From Panopea generosa (lineage: Eukaryota > Mollusca > Bivalvia > Adapedonta > Hiatellidae): a stretch of 64,000 nucleotides of DNA. This document shows positions 1 to 12,200 of the stretch, piece after piece. The stretch covers positions 6,774,624-6,838,623 of the forward strand of contig CM055896.1 of NCBI GenBank assembly GCA_029582155.1, written 5' to 3'. The notes under the pieces were generated by a model. That model ran no database searches. It saw only the letters and a program-made list of their open reading frames with translations, and was not told the origin of the DNA. Position numbers and translations under genes: made by a program. How positions within the stretch are numbered: position 1 is the stretch's first letter; the number at the start of each line of letters is the position of its first letter.

Positions 1-15
1 CAATCAGAATACCTA

Positions 16-984
16 GACGTCGCGCACGGTAATGATGCTTACATCATAAAATTATTACCCGAAACATATAAAAATGTCCCCGAATACTTGATCGTTAATG
101 GAATTATACTTATTATATATCAAATTAAAGTTCTTGAAACGATCTTTTCTGTTGACGGGCAAAAATCAGGCTGTTGACATAATCCATATATTTTAATTTG
201 ACATTAAGTCACATTTAACGTCATTTTCGCCATGTCTCGGCGAAACATTTACTACGTGTCCCGGACTAAAATGTTATGTTTAAATACGGCACGGAAGACA
301 AAAACGTCAGTTCTATACACAAAAGAAAGTGGCATTAATTCCGGTAACAGACTTTGTTTTTTTATTACAACAAACTTAACGGAAAAATCGCGAAAATATA
401 AATACTAAAATCATATCATACTAAAGTAAATTTTAAATGGAACGTGCATATGTAATATATTCACTCTGCTCTGAATTGTTCAGATTTCGTATTTAAAATG
501 TCCTCTATGATTTGCTGCCCCGTGGAATTTTTATCGAAAAATAACGTCTGTCATCACATTTTGACCATATTAACCATATTTTCAACACAAAACGCTGTCT
601 TTTTGAAAATTAAATTTACGAGTAAAATAAGTTTCTGTTGATGTCCCAAAATATTGAAACATTTGAAAAATTATTTACACCTTGTATCGATCATCTCCGA
701 TGTCCTCTGTCAAATATCAACAACGCCAGTTTGACGTTGTTTTAATACGGCGATAAACTTAAGGCCGTCGCTATTTATGTACAAGGTATAATGTATTCTA
801 AAAGTACATGTGAATGAAAGCATATCATTGGTTTTGATACATTTAATATCCACAAAGTATTATGATTCTATTGAAGTAACCGATATTCGACTATTTTCTT
901 GTAAATTAAATGATATGAAAATCAATACATGAATAACGTTAAAATCGTGTTACGCTTAAAAGTACCATTACCGTGCGCGACGTC
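16..984. mobile_element. 969-bp TIR element with 19-bp perfect inverted ends
   Basis: GACGTCGCGCACGGTAATG at 16-34 recurs as its exact reverse complement at 966-984. Both outer flanks are CTA, consistent with a 3-bp target duplication. The interior has no ORF of note. This fits a non-autonomous cut-and-paste DNA transposon; the superfamily is unknown, although a 3-bp duplication would be compatible with PIF/Harbinger-like elements. Confidence 0.72.
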
Positions 985-1376
985 CTACTATTTTTATCAC
1001 CTAAATGTACCCCTGCGCTTGCACAGGTCCTCTCATGGTGTTTTACAAAAACGTAAATAAAACACCACATCTTTACATGCATGCTTCATATACATATAAT
1101 TTGACCTCAACAGATAACTGAATGATTAGCCCAGCCAAGCTTTTAATATGTCAAGTGTCTACGTCATTAAGCTGATAACATATAACGCAAACTGTGTTTA
1201 CAACTTAATACAGTCAAACCTGTCTTAAGTAGCGAGTTAAGGGAATGAGCAAAATACCTTTTAAGACAGGCTGTTGCTTAATACAGGTTAATTTGTTCTG
1301 AAAGCATATGAATTGGAAATAGCAAATGTGGATGCTTTAGACAAGTGAATACTTAATAGAGGTGAACGGGTCGACT

Positions 1377-1463
1377 GTAATTAGTAATTTAATTGATTAC
1401 TACAGACGTTTTGTCATCAATCTATTGAGCCATTTCACAACCATACTGAGTGAAACTGGCGAA
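1377..1463 (+). mobile_element. Possible remnant of a Gypsy-type reverse transcriptase/RNase H region
   Basis: A 29-codon stretch reads NLIDYYRRFVINLLSHF, which resembles the YYRRFI-x-NFS motif at the RT/RNase H junction of LTR retrotransposons. The open frame is short and no other retroelement motif is seen nearby, so this is a tentative decayed fragment. Confidence 0.33.
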
Positions 1464-1584
1464 AGAGAAAGTAGGGAAACAGTAGTAATTGATTTTCAAC
1501 AAACATAGGGTGGACATGGGTATGTGGTAAAGTATGATAAGTGGCACGATCATACCTTTATCTATTGATCAATGTTAAGTTTTG

Positions 1585-1870
1585 TTTGTATGGTATTAAA
1601 GGTCGCTTTCAACAAATGATCAGCTATATCTCGACGATATTCACGTGGGACAGTATGCTAAGCGCTGCAACACTGGAGCATCATGCCGCAGACACATCGT
1701 ATGATACCCCATTCAGTCACATTATACTGACACCAGGTCGACCAGTCCTATGACGAACCTCTAAATGCTGAAACTTCTGTTATTATTGTTCAATTCTTTG
1801 GTATGACCCGGCCGGGATCGAACCCACGACCTTCCGTATGATGTATCCCTAGACCATCGCGGCGGTTCAA
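1585..1870 (-). repeat. tRNA-derived SINE (family 1), minus orientation
   Basis: On the minus strand a tRNA-like head (B box GGGTTCGATCC, degenerate A box GGTCTAGGG, about 1803-1866) is followed by a body containing the complement of CATTATACTGACACCAGGTC. The body is shared with 31019-31290 and, in the opposite orientation, with 55510-55735; a weaker partial match lies at 39790-39850. Confidence 0.65.
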
Positions 1871-1987
1871 TGTTAAGTTGCTGGTCGGTATTTACTCATT
1901 TACACGCATAAATTTAGTCTTTAAATTTAATCTTTAATCCTACAAATGTAATATTTATATTTGAAGATCATATATAATGGTATGAAA

Positions 1988-2290
1988 CGTTTCAATACTG
2001 AGTTGCATCCCTTTTTCTTGTAGTGACGGTAATACAATATCTGCACTAAAAGAACCATGTAATTAGGTTTGAACTATTTTTTAAAATGGTCCATAGGGAA
2101 TGTAATACCTATCTTTGTTGATTTTTACTGGTATAGAAACCCTAGATTTTATATATAACAAAGAGTAACATTCAACTGTGTATTGAAACATTTGCGTCTC
2201 ACTACAGAGTTTTGTCCCCTTTTAGTGACGGTAACACAAGTCCTGTGTGATTTGGTTTCATTTTATTTTCAAAATGGTTAACAAAACTGC
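1988..2290. repeat. Fragments of the GTCTCAC-terminal TIR element family
   Basis: Two adjacent partial copies share AGTGACGGTAA, a following AATGGTYCATAG-like or AATGGTTA block, and internal CAACTGTGTA, with the fuller copy at 4960-5412. A further short GTCTCACTACAAAG end lies at 2690. Confidence 0.5.
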
Positions 2291-3134
2291 GATTGTTTGC
2301 TACATATGAGTAAAGCAAATACTACATATATAATAAATATATGTTTATATTTTATGTTGACATTTATATTAACGTTATTTCTTTAAAATACAACAGATAC
2401 TACTACTTTTCTGCGTCCTCGTATTGGCATGAAACGAAAAGTTATAGTAAATGCTTTATAAATTACTTGCCACTTGAATGTCTGAAATTTATCAGTTGTG
2501 AAAACGCTTTTATTCCAAATAATTATTGGTTAAATATGTTTCTTGCCAAAAAGATAAAGCTTCAATTTTTCAGAAATTTGAAAAAAAAATTTTTTTATAT
2601 AATAAAACTATTATCTATCTTTTCAAAACTACCGTATCACATTGTTTTTAATTTTTATTATTTCTTTGAGTATGCTGTTTCAGGTCTCACTACAAAGTCG
2701 ATTTTTTCCCAGAAGTCATATATCTGCTCATAAAATACACAATAACTGTGCTGTCAAGTCTGTATTTTTCAATGACAGTGAATGCAGCTTTTTTGTTTTA
2801 AAAAGAAAATCCTTAAATGCTGTTAAAATCCAGTAAGAACTGTTTGAACATCAGTGATGTATTTGCATTTTATGCTATATATAATATAAAATTTACATAA
2901 TATACTTTGGTGTTCATATTTCAAACTTGAACAGTACACTGAATATTAAACTCGTGTATTCTGTGTATTTGATGAACCTAATACACCATACCACATACTA
3001 CTATTGTCATCATACAAATACATATTCAATTCATATCAATATCGAATATAGTTATAAAATAGTTAATATTATATATATTGAATATGCTTATATAGTTGTG
3101 GCGGCCATTCCTTTACATGCTACGTCTCCTGTTT

Positions 3135-3584
3135 CAAGGATGAGAACCTACGTCACACGCAACGCTAAAAATGCTGCCGAAACGTTGTTCAAAAGCTGGT
3201 TTAAGTGATTTTTCGTATTGATTTTGGGTACGTGTATTTTTTATAGTTCCTACCCTGCGTCTGGGTATTAAAAGAGTCTCTTTCATTGATATACAATTCA
3301 GTGCGACCTAAAAATTCCAAATACCCTCAAAACAGTTGAGCATCAAGTCCGGTTATGATTAAATTTAGAATGAAGCGCAACTGTTTTGAGGTTATCTTGA
3401 AATGTGTAGATCGCACTGATCTGTATATCGGTAAAATATATTCCTCTAATACTCAGACAGTCGGTGGAAACTATAAAATATGAACATGTACCAACATTTG
3501 ATACGAAATATCAATTAAACCAGTTTTTGAAACAACGTTCCGGTACCGCATTTAGCGTTCGCGTGACGGCAGTTCTCTCCCTTG
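3135..3584. repeat. 450-bp foldback (long imperfect inverted repeat)
   Basis: The left arm (3135-3338) and right arm (3378-3584) are reverse complements with scattered mismatches over about 200 bases each. Matching blocks include AACGTTGTT, CTGGTTTAA, CAGTGCGA and CAAAACAGTTG against their complements. The spacer is about 40 bases. It resembles a foldback-type MITE; if transcribed it would form a very long hairpin. Confidence 0.75.
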
Positions 3585-4959
3585 TGTTACATAATTAAAC
3601 ATTCTTTATTTTTCTGTCTTTAGTTTATACCCGTATTGCACAAATACTTGTATATGTATATGTGACCTGGGTTTGTATAAAGTATAATACACTGAGTCTT
3701 TACATCATGTGTTTAATACAGTTGTATAACAATACGAAATATATAAACGAAACATATAAGAATGCATCACAACTAATGATAGTAAATGATATCACACAAT
3801 AGAAAATAAACAATCAACTCGACTTTATAAATCATATTCGTAACTTCAAAAATTAACAAAATAAATCCTTTCTTAGGCAAATCGTCGTCTCACCTGAATA
3901 CCTTATACAGTTTTATGTATAAGTATATATGTACACGGTATTTTGGTTCTGTCAAGTTAAAAGTACGCACGTGATATGTCTTAAAGACACTATTGAAGTT
4001 AAACTATTAGAACTGTAACTTGTGCGAAGTGAGGAGGTCAATACAATAACTGAAATTCTATTACTTAAGTATTAAACACAGCATTTGTTATAAAAATGTT
4101 ACAATACTATACTTTTGTATTAAAATCTTTATATACGAGACTCAGTATGTTAACTATATTCTTTCATAAACAGTTGTAATAATGTTAAGTAAGAAGTTTG
4201 GATTTATCTTATACAAAAGTAAATAATGAATAATTACGTCAAATACACTAATCATTGAAACATAAACAAAGCAGAGCGTTTTGCAATGCATCTTGATACA
4301 AAATCAATGGCACGTGCATTAAATGGTTATACGTATAGTGATAATAAAATCTGCGTTATCGTGCAAGAATCCATACCAATGGCTTTGTATGCACATATCG
4401 CAATCATTCCTAAATGAAAAAGGAAATTGGCTAAATGTAGTTAATAAATAAACTAAAAGTTTCATATTAATTTTATATAAAAAGCGATGACAGAGTAATT
4501 ACTTCAAAAATAAAAATAAAATGTTTGCATTATATACAAAAATAAACATCGGTGTATCCAGAACATAATAATTTTAATGTTAGTGGACAATTGATTTAAA
4601 AATAAATGAAAACAATTAGAAAATAATGACATATGTTTTTGTTGAATTTAAGATACATATCACACTCAGACTTACATGAAAAGAAACGAGATTATGCAAA
4701 ATGTGTTGTGAGAAAAAGTGCTTAGATTATAAATAGTAAAACAGTTCACTAAAAACGTCCATAACTTAATGGTTCCATCTTAGGAATATTTTAATCTGGT
4801 GACTGCATCTCTGTTATCGGTTTGATTAACCTTTATTTCGAGAAATGTCCAGCTACGATAAACAATAAGGCACATTGTACATCGTGTGATAAAGAATTAT
4901 AGACCTATAGTAGTGTCAATGGCCAAACACAGGTACTTACGCAATGGGCTGATGTTCAT
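3585..4959. other. AT-rich stretch without recognised features
   Basis: No supported gene or RNA. Short ORFs only, no conserved motif recognised. Confidence 0.5.
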
Positions 4960-5412
4960 TAACGTCTCACTACACAGTTACGTCCCTTTTCTCCCACGGT
5001 AACATGCTTCTTTACGTTTAAAAACAAGGCCTATGTAATTTGGTTTTGAAATATTTTCAAAATGGTTCATAGTAGTTGTGATTTCTTGCTGCAGATGAGT
5101 ATAGCATATACTATAATAAGACATCACTGATGTTAAAAAGTGAATTTTATAGGATTGAAACATATGCATGTATTAATGTGTATTTGAGGACTTTTTTTTC
5201 TTCAAAAAATCTCAGGGTGTCACTGCAAACTCTTTTAAAAAAATCAACGTGGTCAACCTACAAGTTAGTGTGCATATTTATGTGGTTTACATTCCTGCTA
5301 TGAAAAAAGTAAATTACAAAAAAAATCAATGTGGAATTATTTTTTTACTATGGAAAAACCTTATTTTATATAGAACAAAGAACAAAATTCAACTGTGTAG
5401 CGAGACATTAAG
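4960..5412. mobile_element. TIR element with GTCTCACTACACAGTT ends
   Basis: The left end GTCTCACTACACAGTT is matched by AACTGTGTAGCGAGAC at the right end. ATTAA lies outside both ends and may be the target duplication. Related copies lie at 1988-2290, 29165-29512 and, reversed, 54380-54482. An internal minus-strand ORF of 63 codons looks non-coding. Confidence 0.6.
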
Positions 5413-6131
5413 TATCACATGGCACCCAAATCGTTACTGATTAACACTGTTCGATGTACGATTGTCAATCAAGAAACGATTACATCTTAGTGGTGGTTTC
5501 TGTATATTTGACGAAACCTGAAATAAATAATATTTTTGTGAGAAAAATATAATTATTTGCTCCGATTGTAGAAAGAAATAATGTGTCTATAAATATTTTC
5601 TTTACCATACTTTATGTTCTTCACTCAACAACGAATAATGTTATGCACATACATGCATGAGTGGTTTACCTTTGCTTTGCCTCGAATTTAAATGAAGATT
5701 CATTTACCTTTAAAAATGATCGAAAGCATTCCTGTTTCTTCACAGTCTTCCACTGTATTTGATGTTATCTTCGACAGTAAATGCATGTCTTAGTAGTCTT
5801 TCTACTAAGGTCATACAAAGAGAAAAGCAGTAGTTATAATAATGACCATACACGCACCAATTGTAGTGTTATTAGTTTTATCACCTTTCTGTTCCTGGGC
5901 AGTGATCCCTGTCGTCACTTATTCTGTATGAATATATGTATGGCAATTATTGTCTAAACTGATTTTTGTCTTAATGATGGCTGTGTTCTAAGATTGTTTT
6001 TTTTTTAATTTTGCACATATGTTTTCTTAAATTTTCTAAAAATGTTTTAATCAAGATAAGGAACATGTTTGCAATGACTACTATATATAAACTAATGCAT
6101 ATAAAAATTGACTGATATCTCATTAGTTTTT
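5413..6131. other. Region just downstream of the receptor stop codon
   Basis: Presumed 3' UTR and flank. A short open block on the minus strand near 5890-5930, between an ATACAG acceptor and a GTGATA donor, could be an extra exon. In the phase given by the possible exon-21 donor it reads a stop almost at once, so it was not added to the coding model. Confidence 0.35.
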
Positions 6132-6267
6132 TTATTTATATATTATATTTGTAAGGATACCTTCATTAAAGGAGTAACCACTGTATTGAGTTGAGTGACT
6201 GCTGATAGTTGTTGCATGCGTCGCTGAAGGATAATACGCCATTGCCTTCTTAGAATCTGATGATTTC
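6132..6267 (-). CDS. Exon 21: cytoplasmic tail and stop
   Basis: Residues 1047-1091. It joins to exon 20 in phase 2 and reads R-KSSDSKKAMAYYPS, then a Ser/Thr-rich stretch and QYSGYSFNE, then GILTNIIYK and TAA at 6134-6132. Four tyrosines before the last block could be signalling sites, but no canonical ITAM or NPxY is seen. A possible donor (GAAG/GTATCC at 6160) lies before the last nine residues, so the true end could instead be in a further exon. An AATAAA motif overlaps the stop codon. Confidence 0.62.
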
Positions 6268-9200
6268 CTAAGTTGGATATAAAGAAATTAATAATGTACA
6301 GTATTTATTAAGTTTAATAAATAAGAAAATGATTATTAACCTAAATTTGTTTTACTTTTTAAACATCAGATCATTTGTTTGTCTTGGTATTGTATTTGTA
6401 TACAAAATATGTCTTTAAAGACAATACCAAAATGTAATTTGTCATGTTTTATATGTTGTCAAAAAAGGTTATAAGTTTGATTCATTCGCAAAATAGAATA
6501 TTAACTAATTTTGTTACGAATAATGAAGACCGTTTAGAAAAAAAATCAAATTATAAATACTATACATAATATACCTGTTCCGCCTGTATAGTAGATACGC
6601 TACAGTGACCAGCAAGATAAACCCTATAGCCCCGAATACACCGGCAAGGATTGCAGTGACGTTAGTGTCACTATCGTCAGCGTCATTTCCAGTTTGTCTT
6701 TCAACTTAAATACATGGGTACAGAATAGAATATTTCAGTGTTTAATATGTAAGTCCATATTATATGGATAACTTATTTAAAACAATTTTTTATTACGTAT
6801 ATCAACTTCACCAACACTACTTTTGAATATACGATAGTAATAGGCCTGTATACACATTTTTAAAAGTAACACTATTTTTCGCAGTGTTTTTCCTAGATTT
6901 TAACTTCGTGACTGTTATTTAGAATATAAGAACAGATGTACGATTAGTTATCTCGTTTCGTGTAAACTCTGATTTAGGATACAAATGTTATAAACCATTT
7001 AATCACACATATCTCAATAAAAATGTTACAATTTAACTTTAAGGACTGCAAACTATACATAAAATGAAGTAATTAGTTTTAGGCGGTTATCATTACTCTT
7101 AAATTAGATTTTATTAAAGCCTATACTCCAGTAGTCAAGAACCTGAGATAACATTGAAATTCGATATAAGTCAAGATACATATCTAGATTATTTCTGATC
7201 GGATGGGTTCAGATTCACAAAAAAACAACAACTAGAGTATGCACTAACACTCAACTTTTACAGCTGCTTCGTTAGAAAACCTATGAACACTATTCACAAT
7301 ATTTTCTGAAGACAAAGGTTATGTATAATATCTGAATAATATCAGAGAAATTAAACCTCTCTTCAACGTGTTAATAATAACATTGTGAATTGAAATGATG
7401 TGAGTTTGAGTGAAAACTCAAGTTGAGATATTTTGTGAATACGGAACCATGTATGCGTTTGTTTTTAAGTTGCTATGAGATGTCGGTGTCTTGAGGGTTT
7501 CGTCATTATTTTTTTATACTATTCATTCTTCAATAATGTAACATGGTACTCTCATGATAGAATAATTTAAATAAAATAAAGCCTATTTACCTAGTCCACA
7601 CAAAGGTTCATCGTATCCATCCGCGCAGCCTTGGTCACACTCTCCTGTCGTGATGTTACATATAGTCTCGTTGACACAACCCCCACACGTCATTGCACAA
7701 TTTTCACCGTATGTACCGTTTGTACACTCTAGGGATAAACGTTTCTTGTTTAATAGATGTATAGATATACATGTATATTGGACTTTCGTTATAAAATCAA
7801 CTTGAAAGAAATAATAATAGCTAATATGTATAAATATTTAATGTCGTTTTAATGTATGCTGTTGTTGGTGTGTTACAAAGCACCAAAAACACTTATGTGA
7901 AATATGATTATTTAAATAAAATACATTTTTTTTATATAATTATATATATCCCATTTTGTTAAGAAAAGACAATACTATGTGTTTGTCTAGACAGTCTTTT
8001 AAACATGCATCGTTCAAGTAACCATTGCACAATGACATGCCATGTGCAACTTATAATATTAATAGCATGTCATTTTTGTTGATATGTTTATTTCTTGTAC
8101 AAAACTCTTGTGGTGAGTAATTAGTTTGTATTTAAAATCAACCCTAATCCCTCCTCTTGAAAATGAGTCTTTTTTTTTTAAATGTTTCGTTAAAACACTG
8201 GTTTATATTGTTTGAATGTGAAATGGACAGTGAGTTAAAAGGCTTCATTTGCATAGAGACATTTCCAGTGGTTGGTCGAAAGTAGGTTAAACACTTCATA
8301 CTAGTTATTTCTGTCTATTAAATGAAGTGCTAAAAAACTCACTGTCTACTGTCGCTACGTTTCAAGGGTTCTGGTATATTTAGAAATTCGCTTATAAACA
8401 TTAAAAAAAAACATGATAATTGGTAAAAGAACGGTCTTTTAAATCAAATTATTGTTTATATACATTATGACCATACTTCATATACCTTCTAAGCAATATT
8501 GTCCATGATATCCGGCAGCACATCCCGTAGTACATATTCCTGTTTGTTTATTACAGGCCTCCCCATCTATACAATACCCGCAGTTACTGTTGCACTCCTG
8601 ACCGTACTTCCCATCAGAACATTCTACATATTGAAATAAAACAGATATTTTAAATTAACACAAATTCTGAAATAACAACAAGATAACGGACATTGACTCA
8701 CATATACGTGTCTTACTTGAAATTTATTGATAATGCTTACATTCCTGATTGCGAGTATCTGATCTTGTCCTAGAATGCATCGCAATTAACCAGTATTAAA
8801 GGAAATATTTCAAATTATAAATTAAATGATTGGCATTATTTTACCGAAATGATATTCATAAAAATGCGATTAAAATACTAAAATTTGTTTTAAAATTTGC
8901 TGTTTCTAAGGTCAAACGTATTTTGCAAAAAAATATCATGAACACACGGTTTGTTATGAGAAAAACACGTAGTTTTGCATATAAGATTGTTTCCAGCTAT
9001 TGCTGGATATAAATATGTTCTTTACTCAAATATATTTTGTAAACTTATTTTGCAGAAATGAATACAGAATTATTTTCAGCTGATAGAGTTAAAGCATGGA
9101 TCCATATGTATTTATAAAATATGACTCTACTAGAACCATGTAGTGCACCAACCAACCGTGTATCAACTGATTCTTTAATTATATGTATTCCGACACTTCT

Positions 9201-12200
9201 AAAATAAAAATGCACGTTAAAACCAAGATCAAACAGCAAGGTTTTAATAATGGCGCTAATTTCTTATTAGGGTTTTGCATTAAATAAACCGTTTTATTGT
9301 ATGCACTCTCATTTTCTGCTTTAAAGTTAACTATTTGATTTTATTATTATTTTTAAAAGAAATTCTACCTAGTTATCCATTAATGAAATATCCATGTATT
9401 CGTTTCTTTACTCCCAGTATTCTCTTGCAGAATGGTTAATAAACCTTTATAACACTCAAAATCGTGACTTCATTAGATAGGTATTTTTGTGACCAAACCT
9501 CATGACCGGTAAGTAATCATGCATTAAACTACACTTTCAAGAACGCGGTTAATTCAATGCAAAAGGTAATACAAGACCCTGGGACCATTTGTCAAACGCA
9601 CTGTTACCGTAACGCCACATTAAGCAGAATTTTTCAATTTATGGTATTTGAGATTTAATAAATTCAAGATAACAATGTATTGGCAATCGTAACACAATAT
9701 TATTATAAATCTGTTACCCAGTATTCTTGCATATGACAACTTTGATTTTTAAAAATATTGGACGTACAGAAGTTCAAAACGGAGCGTTAAGCTAACAGAG
9801 CTTTGAACAACTTAGCTGTGTACATTATCTAAGTTAACCGTCAATACGTCATAATAACATACGTCTGTGGAAAAAATTACACCAACTTCTTTAACACAAA
9901 TTGAGAACCCTATATATTGCAATATTAATTTCAAGTGTTTAAACTTATTTAATACTAACTGATATAGTTCCGGTTGATTTTTCACCTTTAATTGTGATGT
10001 CAATTATACTTAAAACTCATCAGAGGAAAGCTTCACTGAATTTACAATTGATGACATTATTATTCACAAATATTGAATACTTCAAAATCTATGTATGTAG
10101 TGTGATATACATTGCAATATAAAACAATAAGTTATACATACAAATGAACCAAACATTGCTTTTTAAGCATAGATACCAATATGTACATGCCTGATTTGCA
10201 CGTATCTTCGATCCAACCAGGTGAGCATCCATTCTCGCAGGTACCGTTAATTATCTCACATGAAGTGTTCGCTTTACACGAGCCACACGTTTCTTCGCAG
10301 TTCAGGCCATATCTACCATCAGCACATGCTTGTGAAAGAAAATTAAATAATTTCTTGACTTAGTATATTCGAAAATTGTTACATACGCACAGGCACATAC
10401 ACAAAATCATAAAGTTCGGTATAAATCAAATCTGAAAATGATGTCATTCTGTTTGTAATTAGAATTGTCTAATACACTCAGGTAGCTATTGTTTTTATAA
10501 TTGTAGTAATTGTATTGCCCATTAAATATCCTTATACGGTAGGTTCGATCTAAAGCAGGATGACGTAGTTTCATAATTGCGTATTTGATTTATATACACA
10601 TTTAAAAAAAATATCTTTCAGAAAGTACTAGTGTTATAATTAATCCACTTATATCAAAAATAATAAAATCTTTTAAAACAGTATTTTACCAGTTCAAATT
10701 TTGCAAATATGGAAAACATCTAAAAAATCACTATCTAGAATTGATTTAAAAATGCGTTTATTGAGACATTTACATTTGCATATTTAGTATATGTTACAAA
10801 TAGTGTTAAAGGTAATGATGGTTACACACATTTTTATGTATCGTTTCAATATTACTTACGTTGGCTGCATTGTTCTGTGAGCCAGCCAGGTTGACAACCT
10901 CCTGGTGGACATATACCGGTTTGTTTATCACACGGAATCTCGTTAGCACAGTAGCAAATACCTTGACAGTTCGGCCCAAATGTTCCGTCGGAACACTCTG
11001 TATGAATATAAAAGCCATAACTGATTATTTGTGGTGTGTTTAGATTACTTTCATTATGTAGTTTGAGTATATTCAGTTTAAGTTCAGCTTTATAATGTAG
11101 TTAACTCAGAGCTTGTTGATTATTTTACTTAGTAAAACCAGCACTGAATGTTGTTCTTTGAGGAACATTCAGGTTTAGCTGGAGATCAACCTCCGGCAAC
11201 CTTTAGCAAGAGCGGCGAACGCTCTTTTCACCGCACTTCCACCCCGTTATTTATTCAACTGGCATGGTGTATGATACTGTTATAGTTAGTTATTGCCATA
11301 TTGTATAATTATTTATCAATATATTAGTGTTTTACGACATACACACGCATTATAAGTTATATGACTGCAAATCCATATGCAAATAAAAAATAATACACAC
11401 CGCCTTGGAACAGTCAATAAAATATAAAGTAAAAGTTAGCACAGATATAACCAACAAGAAACGTCCCATTCAAAGGTCATACATTTCACAACACAAATAT
11501 ACTAGTCTGTCGAACGGAACCAGCTCCTCCGATTGGGTCCATTACATAGCAATGAATTTGAGCCTGCTGATTGGTCAGTTGCTTGAGTGTTTAAATGAAA
11601 TTTGAATGACGTCATAGTTTAGTAAGCTCTCAATAGATATGAATTGTGGGACAGGCATGAAATTCCCTGCTTTTGCCATTAGAGGAAAATATACTTTTAT
11701 TGTTTGTTAAGATGATAGGCAAACAATAGATTCCAGCAAGATAATTCTTGGAAGTATTCACCTTGTATGTTTTAGTTGATTTAATAATGTCCTAATGTGA
11801 AAGTGTTACAAGAAGTATATAACAAGAATTGATTTTAAAAAATCTGACAAAATCAAATAGTTTTTGTCCATCTCCTACTATATAGATAAACATCAGCTAT
11901 GAATATCTAATTGCATGCATACTAATCTAGTTACATGTACAAACAGAAAGAGTTATGTTATATACGATAATTGTAAATGTTTATTGTGTATATTAACACT
12001 TTTTGAAACTTACCACCGAATACACGTACTTCACACAGTATCAGGGACGTCGGTGACGGCAAAGATACGTACACAAACTGCGCTAGTGTTCCCTCTGGCA
12101 AACTTATGTTGAACGTCCCATCTCCGTAAGGCTCGTCGATTCGAGTATACTCAGGTGTATTATTAGTTACATTTGTAGAATTGACAAGGTACAAACTGAA

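Noticed and set aside
5890-5930. 39-nt symmetric phase-2 open block on the minus strand
   Set aside because: It does not match the phase of the only possible donor of exon 21, and would sit after a stop if exon 21 is terminal.
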